From contig JALHRW010000007.1 in assembly GCA_022841245.1 (NCBI GenBank), positions 1-63,269 of the forward strand: a stretch of 63,269 nt of DNA. The letters run 5' to 3'. Positions within the stretch are counted from its first letter, which is position 1, and every line of letters begins with the position of its first letter. Below, piece after piece: positions 8,555 to 16,296 of this stretch. The notes beneath the pieces are model-generated. The model was not told the DNA's origin and made no database searches. It saw only the letters and a list, made by a program, of their open reading frames with translations. Origin of the DNA: Planctomycetota bacterium. Its GTDB lineage: Bacteria; Planctomycetota; UBA11346. A program made the translations under genes and the position numbers.

Positions 8555-10129
8555 TCAGTCAGGCGAGGCGGGCGCGGGGGCGTGCTTGCCAGGCGGGACG
8601 ACGACATTCTGCGCCGGCTGGCATTCGAAGTGCGGCGACATGATCTGCACGCCGAACTCATTGAAGGCGTCCTGGATCTGGGCGTGCAGGGCGGACAGGA
8701 TGCGCAGGCGCTCTTCGACGCGCTCGATGCGGCAGCGCAGCTGGTACTCGACGTAGAAGTCGGACAGCGCGGTCTGCAGGATCTCGGGCTTGGTCTCCTG
8801 GACCACGCCGGCGGTACGCGAGGCGGCCAGCGCCAGCAAGGCGTGGACCTGGCGCCACGGCGTGTCGTAGCCGATCGTCACCGTGGTAGCGATCACCGGA
8901 CCGGCAGAGGGCTCGAAGCGCGAGAAGTTGCTCACCGAGGTGCCGGTGAGGATGGCGTTGGGCAGGGTCACCTCATGGCCGGTGGGCGTCCGCACCTTGG
9001 TCGAGAGGAAGCCGAGCTCGGTGACCCGGCCGGTGACCTCGCCGACCTTCACCAGGTCGCCCGGCTTCATCATCCGCGAATACACCACCACCAGGCCGCT
9101 CATCATCTGGTTGACCATCCCGGCGGAACCGAGGGTCAGGAGCAGGCCGGCGAAGACGCTGACGCCCTTGAAGGCATCCGAACTGCTGCCGGGGATGTAC
9201 GGATAGGCGACGGTCAAAGCGAACAGCCACAGCACGATGCCGGCGATGCGCCGGGTGGCCTGCGCCGTCTCGGGCAGCATCCAGGCGATCTGCAGGGTAC
9301 CGTCGGCCACCGAGGTGAAGAACGTATCGAGGGCCCGGGCCGCCATGCGCGTGAGGATCAGGATCACCAGCACCATGCCGAGACCCGGCAGCGAGCGGAC
9401 AATGCTGTCGGCCAGGTAGCCGAGGAACACCACGACCTGATGGCCGAGCACGCCGGCCAGCGGGCTGGTATAGGGGAACTGGGCGAGGACCAGGGTCAGC
9501 CACAGGTAGACCGCGACGGCTGCGGCCAGCCAGACTGTGAACCGCAGCAGCAGGCGCAGCAGGCCGCGCACCACCGGCAGCGGATCGAGGCCGGCGACGC
9601 GCGGCAGGGCGAAGCCGATGGCGGCGATGCGCAGTCCGAAGGAGCGGTGCAGGCGCACCAGCAGCCACAGCACCAGCCCCAGGACGACGCTGGCGCCGGC
9701 CGTCCACAGGCCGCCGCGCAGCAGCACGTCCGGACGACGCTGCTCGATCCGGGCATCGAGGGCCTCGCGCAGCCGCTTGGCCGCCAGCTGGGCAGTGGCC
9801 TCGAGGTCGTCGCCCTGGCCAAGGTCCTTCTGCGACAGGCCCATGATCAGTTCGCCGCCCACCGACAGCAGCCGCCCGTCGACGCCAGCGACGGAGACCG
9901 GCCGCACCTCGATCGGACGGACAAGAAGATCGACTGGCAGCGCCTCCAGCCGGCGGCGGATGCGCTGGACGCGCTCCTCTGGCGTCAAGTCGTCGATCGA
10001 CGTGCGAAGCTCGGCAATGGTGCGGTTCCATACCGTCACCGCGACCGGCTCGGCCTCCTCCACGGCGCTCTGCTCTGCCGGCCAAGCGACGGCAACGAGG
10101 GCCAGCAGGAGCAGCAGCTTCCGCAGCAT
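8555..10129 (-). CDS. MscS-family mechanosensitive ion channel with exported N-terminal region
   Basis: The 524-residue protein begins with a signal peptide (MLRKLLLLLALVAVAWPAEQ), followed by an extracytoplasmic helical region to about residue 150. About five or six membrane helices come next, then the MscS pore and beta domain. The pore-lining helix region GSAGMVNQMMSGLVVVYS and the beta-domain stretch KPGDLVKVGEVTGRVTELGF...TLPNAIL are diagnostic. The C-terminal alpha/beta domain covers about residues 420-510. Family members open under membrane tension to release solutes during hypo-osmotic shock. Three bases separate it from the upstream EF-hand gene. Confidence 0.92.
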   Translation of the reverse strand: MLRKLLLLLALVAVAWPAEQSAVEEAEPVAVTVWNRTIAELRTSIDDLTPEERVQRIRRRLEALPVDLLVRPIEVRPVSVAGVDGRLLSVGGELIMGLSQKDLGQGDDLEATAQLAAKRLREALDARIEQRRPDVLLRGGLWTAGASVVLGLVLWLLVRLHRSFGLRIAAIGFALPRVAGLDPLPVVRGLLRLLLRFTVWLAAAVAVYLWLTLVLAQFPYTSPLAGVLGHQVVVFLGYLADSIVRSLPGLGMVLVILILTRMAARALDTFFTSVADGTLQIAWMLPETAQATRRIAGIVLWLFALTVAYPYIPGSSSDAFKGVSVFAGLLLTLGSAGMVNQMMSGLVVVYSRMMKPGDLVKVGEVTGRVTELGFLSTKVRTPTGHEVTLPNAILTGTSVSNFSRFEPSAGPVIATTVTIGYDTPWRQVHALLALAASRTAGVVQETKPEILQTALSDFYVEYQLRCRIERVEERLRILSALHAQIQDAFNEFGVQIMSPHFECQPAQNVVVPPGKHAPAPASPD

Positions 10130-10132
10130 GGT

Positions 10133-10738
10133 TCAGTCCCCGGCGAGGGCGCGCAGCAGGTTGAAGGCCAGATCGATCTCCTGGTTCTTCAGCTGACCAT
10201 CGTTGTCGCGATCGCAGATCGAGAATAGCTTCCGCTTGCCTTCGATGACCTCGATGATGGCGGTCTCGGCCTCCGGCTTGCTGATCACGCCGTTACCGTT
10301 GGCATCGACCCGGGCGCGGAAGTTGTTCAGCAGGTTCGCCACCCGCGTGATCATCGCCTTGCGCTCGTCCCCCTCGACCTTGCCGCTGCCATCCTTGTCG
10401 TTGGCGGCGACGGCCAGGGCGCGGGTCTGGCTCCACAACGTCTGCATGCGGGCCTTTCCCTCCGCGGCCTCGTAGCGGCTCACCTTGCCGCTCTCGTCCT
10501 TGTCCAGGTCATCGCGGATACCAGCACGCGTCTCCTTGATCGCCCGTTCGAGCTGGCTGCGACCGGCCTTCCATTCGGCGGCATCGACCTTGCCATCACC
10601 GTTGCCATCGAGTTCACCGAAACTGTACGGGTCGGTGACCGTCGGCCAGTTGTCGCCGCCATCGCCGTCGAGGCGCACGACCACGGCGTCAAGCGTCGCC
10701 ATGCAGCACAGGAAGAGGAGAGGAAGGATCAGGCGCAT
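10133..10738 (-). CDS. Secreted EF-hand calcium-binding protein, copy 1
   Basis: The ATG at 10738 has GGAG at good spacing and a signal peptide (MRLILPLLFLCCMATLDA), giving 201 residues. Four to five EF-hand loops are visible: DGNGDGKVDAAE, DKDESGKVSRYE, DKDGSGKVEGDE, DANGNGVISKPE and DRDNDGQLKNQE. These give a calmodulin-like DxDxDG spacing in a periplasmic or surface protein. It ends in LLRALAGD, almost identical to the end of the second copy at 12399-12992, so the two are paralogues. The ECF-STN sigma gene lies between them on the opposite strand. Calcium binding is predicted from the loops; partners are unknown. Confidence 0.88.
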   Translation of the reverse strand: MRLILPLLFLCCMATLDAVVVRLDGDGGDNWPTVTDPYSFGELDGNGDGKVDAAEWKAGRSQLERAIKETRAGIRDDLDKDESGKVSRYEAAEGKARMQTLWSQTRALAVAANDKDGSGKVEGDERKAMITRVANLLNNFRARVDANGNGVISKPEAETAIIEVIEGKRKLFSICDRDNDGQLKNQEIDLAFNLLRALAGD

Positions 10739-10898
10739 GGTGTCTCCGGCAAGGGGCGCCGCCATCCTTGAATGGCCGCGGCGGTAGGCAAGCCGGCGGT
10801 GTCCAACGGCCGTATCGCAGACCGGATCCCGCTCCACCCCGAATTGGATTGCAGATCGGTTGTCAGAACCTGCTCTTTCCCGGGGATAGGAGGTTGTG

Positions 10899-12395
10899 AT
10901 GCAGGATACACCCGACAACGAACTGCTGGCCGCCTTCCGCGACGGGGACCGGGAAGCCTTCGCCGTGCTGGTGGCCCGACACCAGGGCCTGGTCCGCACG
11001 GCTTGCCTGCGCCAGGCCCCTGCAGGCGAGGCCGAGGATTGCATCCAGGCGGTTTTCCTGGTGCTGGCCCGGCGGCCGACCTCGGCAACACGGGCTCCGG
11101 CGCTGGCGGCCTGGCTGCTGCGGGTGTCCTGGTACGTCTGCCGACATGCGCAACGCGGCATGCGACGCCGGCGCCAGGCTGAAGGGGAGGCGGCCCAAGC
11201 CAGCGGACGGCATGGCAGCATCCGACCCGAGGCGCTCGACCATCTCGACGACTGCCTGGCCAAGCTGCCCGAACGGCAACGCGTGGCGGTGAGCATGCAA
11301 TATCTGGCGGAACGGCCGGCCGATGAGGTCGCCGCGGCGCTCGGCGTCAACCGCGACAACGCCTACCAGCTGGTCAGCCGCGGCCTCGCCACATTGCGCA
11401 GCCTGCTCGCCCGCCGCGGCATCGCCCTCAGCGGCCCGGCGCTGCTCACGCTGCTGGCCGGCGAAGCGCAGGCCGCGACCAACAGCGCTGACGCCACCGC
11501 CTCGATCGCCCTGTCCCTCAGCGCCACGCCGTCAGCCAGCGCCGCTTCCCTCGCTACCGGAGCCAGCACCGCCATGACCCTCGCCTCACCATCCACCATG
11601 ACCATGATGGCAGCTTCGCTGCTGCTCGCAGTCGGCGTGACCACCGCCGTCGTCACCGCCGAGCCCGTCCAGATCCCTACTGCGGGTCCGGTCCAACCGA
11701 TTCAAGAGCCAGCAATGGATAAGGACCTGGACAAGGGAAATGGAAACAGGTTCGACAAGCAGGTGCAGCCATCGCCCATGGAGATGGCCCTTATCCAGGA
11801 CATCACCCTCGACTTCCAGAATACCAGTCTGGTGGACACGATCGCATTCCTCCAGCGCGTCTCGAACCAGAACTTCATCATCGACCCCCAGGTGGCGGCT
11901 GCACCCCATGCGGTGACGCTGAAGGTGAGCAAGATGCGGCTGTACAACGTCCTGGCGCACATCGGACGGCTCACCGACACGAAGTACACGATCCGCAACG
12001 ATACCTACTTCATCCAGGCAGCCGACCCGGTCCAGCCGCCGAAACCCACGGCGGGCATCGATATCCACGCCGCGGATGCGGAGCTGCACGCCAAGATGCA
12101 AAGCCGCATATCCTTCGATTTCCAAGACACCCCGCTGACCGACGTCATCGCCTACTTCCGCATGATCGACTCGGAGAACTTCGTCATCATGCCCGCCGTC
12201 GCCTCCAGCTCGTCCACCGTCACCATGAAGGTCACGGCGATGCCCATGCAGGACGCGTGGAATAGGCTGTGTCTGACTACCGGCACATCGCTGCGGTATG
12301 TCGATCAGGCCCTGTTGTTCGACACAGCATCCCCGAACGAAGCCGACCCCGACCTCCCGCCCCCGGTGCGGCCGGTGAACGCGACCACATTCTGA
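10899..12395 (+). CDS. ECF-type sigma factor fused to a membrane segment and two STN-like domains
   Basis: The ATG at 10899 follows a strong ATAGGAGG site by five bases; a GTG directly before it is too close. Residues about 5-165 are an ECF sigma factor: region 2 runs from NELLAAFRDGDREAFAVLV to AEDCIQAVFLVLA, and region 4 from LDDCLAKLPERQRVAV through VAAALGVNRDNAYQLVSRGL. A linker leads to one hydrophobic helix at about 234-253, then a Pro/Asp linker. Two STN-like repeats follow (about 297-372, DITLDFQNTSLVDTIAFLQ; about 401-477, RISFDFQDTPLTDVIAYFR), like the short domain of secretins, FecA and FpvA. In those proteins the domain receives or relays a periplasmic signal. No separate anti-sigma gene is adjacent. 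A membrane-tethered, self-sensing sigma factor is inferred. It is convergent with copy 2 of the EF-hand gene, three bases away. Confidence 0.88.
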   Translation: MQDTPDNELLAAFRDGDREAFAVLVARHQGLVRTACLRQAPAGEAEDCIQAVFLVLARRPTSATRAPALAAWLLRVSWYVCRHAQRGMRRRRQAEGEAAQASGRHGSIRPEALDHLDDCLAKLPERQRVAVSMQYLAERPADEVAAALGVNRDNAYQLVSRGLATLRSLLARRGIALSGPALLTLLAGEAQAATNSADATASIALSLSATPSASAASLATGASTAMTLASPSTMTMMAASLLLAVGVTTAVVTAEPVQIPTAGPVQPIQEPAMDKDLDKGNGNRFDKQVQPSPMEMALIQDITLDFQNTSLVDTIAFLQRVSNQNFIIDPQVAAAPHAVTLKVSKMRLYNVLAHIGRLTDTKYTIRNDTYFIQAADPVQPPKPTAGIDIHAADAELHAKMQSRISFDFQDTPLTDVIAYFRMIDSENFVIMPAVASSSSTVTMKVTAMPMQDAWNRLCLTTGTSLRYVDQALLFDTASPNEADPDLPPPVRPVNATTF

Positions 12396-12398
12396 GGC

Positions 12399-12992
12399 TC
12401 AGTCGCCGGCGATCGCACGTAGCAGGCTGAAGCAGACATCGACCTCTTCGAGCGTCAGCTGACCATCCTTGTTGACGTCGCAGATGGGGAACATGGGCCG
12501 GTCACCCGCGATCACCTTGCCGAGGATCGTCGCGGTCTGGGTGCGCCAGTCGATCTCGATGCCCTGCTCGTCGGAGCGGGCACCGGACTTCAGCAGCACG
12601 GCGCTGCAGCGGGCGACAACAGCCTCGCCTTCGGCATCGGACAGCGTGCCGTTGCCATCGGCGTCGGACTTGGCCAGGACCAGCGCCTTGGCCTGGCCAA
12701 GGAGACTGGTGAAGCGAGGGCGCGTGGCGCCAGCTTCCAGACGGCTGATCTTGCCGCTGCCGGTCTTCGACAGCGCCTCGGACAGGTCGACCCGGGTCTT
12801 GACGATGGCCTGCTCCAGCGCCTTCCTGCCCGCCTGCCACTCCGCCGAATCAACGCGCTTGTCGCCGTTGCCATCCAGGGCCTGGAAGCCGATGGCCTGG
12901 CTGGTGGCCGCCTCGACCGGATCGACGTACGCCTCACCGGCGGACATCGTGGCGGCAGCGAGAAGCAGACCGAGGGGGATGAGTCGCAGCAT
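12399..12992 (-). CDS. Secreted EF-hand calcium-binding protein, copy 2
   Basis: This 197-residue protein has a signal peptide (MLRLIPLGLLLAAATMSAGEA). Its EF-hand loops are DGNGDKRVDSAE, DADGNGTLSDAE and DVNKDGQLTLEE; the second loop region (SKTGSGKISRLE) is degenerate. Its length, loop order and C-terminus (LLRAIAGD) match copy 1 at 10133-10738. It lies 17 bases downstream of prfB on the same strand and converges with the sigma-factor gene. A periplasmic or surface calcium-binding role is likely; the exact function is unknown. Confidence 0.87.
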   Translation of the reverse strand: MLRLIPLGLLLAAATMSAGEAYVDPVEAATSQAIGFQALDGNGDKRVDSAEWQAGRKALEQAIVKTRVDLSEALSKTGSGKISRLEAGATRPRFTSLLGQAKALVLAKSDADGNGTLSDAEGEAVVARCSAVLLKSGARSDEQGIEIDWRTQTATILGKVIAGDRPMFPICDVNKDGQLTLEEVDVCFSLLRAIAGD

Positions 12993-13009
12993 GGTGGCCT
13001 CCGGGTGGT

Positions 13010-14143
13010 TCAGTCCGCATCCTTGAGCGCCGCCTTGCGGTCAGGCCGCCCGGCGATGACCCAGCGCAGATAGGCGTCGAGGAAGGGCTGCAGCTCGCCG
13101 TCGAGCACGGCCTGGATCTGGCCGGTCTCATGGCCGGTGCGCAGATCCTTGACCATCTGGTAGGGCATCATCACGTACGAGCGGATCTGGTAGCCCCAGC
13201 CGATCGTGCCGCGCTCGCCGCCCAGGGCCTTCAGCTCGTCGAGGCGCTCTGAATCCTTGAGCTGCTGCACGCGCGAGATCAGCATCTTCATCGCCGCGGC
13301 CTTGTTCTGCACCTGGCTGCGCTCGGCCTGGCAGGCGACCACCACGCCGGTGGGGATATGGGTCAGGCGCACCGCCGAATCGGTCTTGTTGACGTGCTGG
13401 CCGCCGGCGCCGCCGGCGCGATAGGTGTCGACGCGCAGCTCCTTCTCGTCGATGACCACGTCGCCGACGTCGTCGAGCTCGGGCGTGACCTCGACCGCGG
13501 TGAAGCTGGTCTGGCGGCGGGCGTTGGCGTCGAACGGGCTGATGCGCACCAGCCGGTGCGTGCCCATCTCGCACTTCATGTAGCCGTAGCAGTTCTCGCC
13601 GCTGATCTTCAGCGTGCAGCCCTTGATGCCGGCGCCTTCGCCGGGCATCATGTCGAGGACTTCGAGCTTCCAGCCGACCGCTGCGCAGTGCGCGGTGTAC
13701 ATGCGGAAGAGCATCTCGCCCCAGTCCTGGCTTTCAGTGCCGCCGGCGCCCGGGGTGATGCGCAGGAAGATGTTGCAGGCGTCGTACTTGCCGCCCAGGG
13801 CGAGCTTCAGCTCGAGCGCCTCGTAGGCCTTGGCCAGACGGGCATGCTCGGCGTCGATCTGCGCGATGGTCGCCGCGTCGTTCTCCATCTCGGCCAGTTC
13901 GAGCAGTTCGATGTTGTCCTTCACCGCCTGGCGCATCTCCAGGCACGGCTGCGACACGGAACGCACGGTCTTCAGCTCCATCACCTGGGCCTGGGCGCGC
14001 TGCTGGTCATTCCAGAAGTCGGCCTCGCTCATGCGGGCCTCCAGCCGGGCGATCAGCTGCAGCTTGGCGTCAAGCGACACCACGCCGGCGAAGTGCTCGA
14101 CCTTCTTCTGCAGTTCGATGTAACGGTCGCGTAGCTCACCCAT
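13010..14143 (-). CDS. prfB: Peptide chain release factor 2 (no programmed frameshift)
   Basis: RF2 releases peptides at UGA and UAA codons. From ATG 14143 ([11 protein letters not shown]) it has 377 residues; an ATG at 14158 would add five. The stop-codon recognition motif SPF ([15 protein letters not shown]) and the catalytic GGQ ([17 protein letters not shown]) are present. Most bacterial prfB genes need a +1 frameshift at CUU-UGA near codon 25. Here the frame is continuous, and the equivalent place reads CTT GAC (14069-14074), as if the extra T had been lost; the upstream internal Shine-Dalgarno-like stretch is also absent. Autoregulation by frameshifting is therefore predicted to be missing. 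The gene is divergent from the ABC exporter. Confidence 0.95.
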   Translation of the reverse strand: MGELRDRYIELQKKVEHFAGVVSLDAKLQLIARLEARMSEADFWNDQQRAQAQVMELKTVRSVSQPCLEMRQAVKDNIELLELAEMENDAATIAQIDAEHARLAKAYEALELKLALGGKYDACNIFLRITPGAGGTESQDWGEMLFRMYTAHCAAVGWKLEVLDMMPGEGAGIKGCTLKISGENCYGYMKCEMGTHRLVRISPFDANARRQTSFTAVEVTPELDDVGDVVIDEKELRVDTYRAGGAGGQHVNKTDSAVRLTHIPTGVVVACQAERSQVQNKAAAMKMLISRVQQLKDSERLDELKALGGERGTIGWGYQIRSYVMMPYQMVKDLRTGHETGQIQAVLDGELQPFLDAYLRWVIAGRPDRKAALKDAD

Positions 14144-14219
14144 GGGGGGCGGGAGCATCCGGAGCCGCAGAACGGGGCAAGCGGATTGGCGCCGGCGCGC
14201 CCGGCCCTACCGTGCCGCC

Positions 14220-16022
14220 ATGTCCACCCCGCGCGGCCACGACTGGCCGGTCATCAAGCGCTGCCTGGCCAACGGCTGGGCCTACAAGTGGCTGGTGCTC
14301 GGCTCGGTGCTGTGCGCCCTGGCCTTCAGCGGCCTGTTCGCCCTGCTGGTCACCCGGTTGCCCGACCTGATCACCCTGCTGGGCAAGGCCGGAGCCGGCG
14401 GCCTGTCCGAAGCCGAACGCCTGGCGGTGGTCGCCGACCTGCGCCGCCTCGGCTTCCAGCTCCTCCCGCTGGCGCCCTTCGCCGGCGCTGCCGCCTATGG
14501 CGCGTGGTGGTTCGGCCAGCTGGCCGCCAACCGCACCATGCAGGATCTGCGCAACCGCGTCCTCGCCCACCTGGTCAGGCTGGAGCTGGCTTTCCACCAG
14601 CAGCTCTCGCGCGGCGACCTGCTGACGCGCATGACCAACGACCTGCAGGCGACCCTGCGCCTGCAGCAGCTGCTCTACGGCAAAGTGCTGATGAAGCCGT
14701 TCGAGGCCGCCGCGATGGCCGTCGCCCTGGTGTGGATCGATTGGCGCCTGGCCGCCGCCGTGCTGGCGGTGCTGATCCCGGTCGGGCTGATCCTGTGGCC
14801 GCTGCTGCGCCGCACCCGCGACCGCTCGTGGAAGGCGCGCGAGCGCATGGAGCAGAACTTCGGCGTGCTCGAGCAGATCACCGCCGGCATCAAGGTGATC
14901 AAGGCGATGGGCAGCGCCGAGCGCGAGGTCGAGCGCTACGCCGACTCCAACCGCGAGCTGGTGCGCGCCAACATGAAGGTGGCCAAGGTGCGGGCGCAGA
15001 GCGACGCGATCACCGGCCTGGCGGTGTTCGCCATCGCCGGCGTCGGCCTGATCACCTGCGCCTGGCTCTACGACCGCGGCTGGGTCCAGCCGGCGGCGCT
15101 GGTGGTGTTCCTCGGCGGCATCGGCCGGATGATCAACCTGCTGCGCGAGGTGCAGCGCGCCTGGGGCGACGTGCAGGAGAACGTGCCTTCGGCCGAGCAT
15201 GTCTTCGCCCTGCTCGACCGCGCCCCGGCCCTGCCCGACGACCCGGCGGCGCCAGCCTGCCCGCCGCTGCGCGACGCGGTCCGCTTCGTCGGCACGCGCT
15301 TCCGCTACGGCGCCGACGGCGAGGTGCTGCGCGGCATCGACCTGGAGATCCCGGTCGGACGCACCATCGCCCTGGTCGGCTCCAGCGGCGGCGGCAAGAG
15401 CACCATCGTCGACCTGATCCCGCGCTTCCACGACGCGACCGGCGGAACGATCACCTGGGACGGCGCCGACCTGCGCAGCTTCCGCCTGACCACCATCGCA
15501 CCCCACGTCGCCATCGTCGGCCAGGAGCCGTTCCTGTTCGACGACACCATCCGCGCCAACATCGCCTACGGCCGGCCCGGCGCGACCCCGGCCGAGATCG
15601 AGCAGGCGGCGCGCCGCGCCAACCTGCACGACGATGTGCTGCGCCTGGAGGGCGGCCTCGGCTACGACACCCGGGTCGGCGACCGCGGCGGACGCCTTTC
15701 AGGCGGCCAGCGCCAGCGCGTGGCCATCGCCCGCGCCCTGCTGCGCGACGCGCCGATCCTGCTGCTCGACGAGCCGACCAGCGCGCTCGACGCGCAGAGC
15801 GAGCAGCACGTGCAGGCCGCCCTCGCCGAACTGATGAAGGGCCGCACCGTCGTGGTGGTGGCGCACCGCCTCGCCACCGTGCAGCACGCCGACCGCATCT
15901 ACGTCCTCGCCGGCAAGGACGACCCCCTGCCGGGCACGGTGCTGGAAGCGGGCAGCCACGCCGAACTGGTCGCCAAGGGCGGCCGCTACGCCGAACTGGT
16001 GCGGCTGCAGCGCCTGGCCTGA
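14220..16022 (+). CDS. ABC exporter, MsbA/lipid A-export-like half transporter
   Basis: From ATG 14220 (MSTPRGHDWPVIKRCL) the protein has 600 residues; earlier in-frame starts overlap prfB. Six membrane helices fill about residues 20-300 (ABC type-1 domain). The nucleotide-binding domain carries Walker A (GSSGGGKST), Q-loop (VGQEPFLFDDTI), signature LSGGQRQRVAIARAL, Walker B (ILLLDEPTSALD) and an H-loop (VVVVAHRLAT), so it should hydrolyse ATP. Architecture and motif spacing match MsbA-like exporters that flip lipids or drugs as homodimers. The substrate is inferred only from similarity. No obvious ribosome-binding site precedes the start. Confidence 0.92.
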   Translation: MSTPRGHDWPVIKRCLANGWAYKWLVLGSVLCALAFSGLFALLVTRLPDLITLLGKAGAGGLSEAERLAVVADLRRLGFQLLPLAPFAGAAAYGAWWFGQLAANRTMQDLRNRVLAHLVRLELAFHQQLSRGDLLTRMTNDLQATLRLQQLLYGKVLMKPFEAAAMAVALVWIDWRLAAAVLAVLIPVGLILWPLLRRTRDRSWKARERMEQNFGVLEQITAGIKVIKAMGSAEREVERYADSNRELVRANMKVAKVRAQSDAITGLAVFAIAGVGLITCAWLYDRGWVQPAALVVFLGGIGRMINLLREVQRAWGDVQENVPSAEHVFALLDRAPALPDDPAAPACPPLRDAVRFVGTRFRYGADGEVLRGIDLEIPVGRTIALVGSSGGGKSTIVDLIPRFHDATGGTITWDGADLRSFRLTTIAPHVAIVGQEPFLFDDTIRANIAYGRPGATPAEIEQAARRANLHDDVLRLEGGLGYDTRVGDRGGRLSGGQRQRVAIARALLRDAPILLLDEPTSALDAQSEQHVQAALAELMKGRTVVVVAHRLATVQHADRIYVLAGKDDPLPGTVLEAGSHAELVAKGGRYAELVRLQRLA

Positions 16023-16050
16023 TGCTGATGACCGGCTTGCGGGACGGCGT

Positions 16051-16296
16051 TCATCCCCTGCGGCTGGCCGCCCGCATATGCAACAATGCAAGAACGACTC
16101 CGAGAATCAGCAGCGCCGACCCCGAAACAAGTGAAGCGTAATGGAATACGCTGGGGAAACCGTCGAGACTCATCCGCGAGTCTCCGTTCTCCGCCAGTGC
16201 CCTCGAGATGGCCGCCATCAAATACCAATGCTCTAGCACCGGGACCAGTATCAGCATTGAACCCAGGGAAGCGAAGAAGAACGAAAATACTCTCAT
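16051..16296 (-). CDS. Small membrane protein, two predicted helices
   Basis: The 81-residue protein has two strongly hydrophobic segments, about residues 3-28 and 52-74, with a charged loop between. Its ATG overlaps the stop of the 578-residue gene upstream (ATGA), indicating translational coupling and supporting that it is a real gene. It is the last gene of the minus-strand 22.2-16.0 kb operon. The family is not recognised. Confidence 0.65.
   Translation of the reverse strand: MRVFSFFFASLGSMLILVPVLEHWYLMAAISRALAENGDSRMSLDGFPSVFHYASLVSGSALLILGVVLALLHMRAASRRG

Noticed and set aside
5781-8756. Long open frame on the plus strand (about 990 codons)
   Set aside because: It lies antisense to AI-2E, phosphofructokinase and PPK2 genes with clear motifs; its Gly/Asp/His/Arg-rich composition is a GC artefact.
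14141-14219. Upstream start for the ABC exporter overlapping prfB
   Set aside because: The extra residues are Arg-rich with no homologous character; ATG 14220 gives a standard N-terminus.
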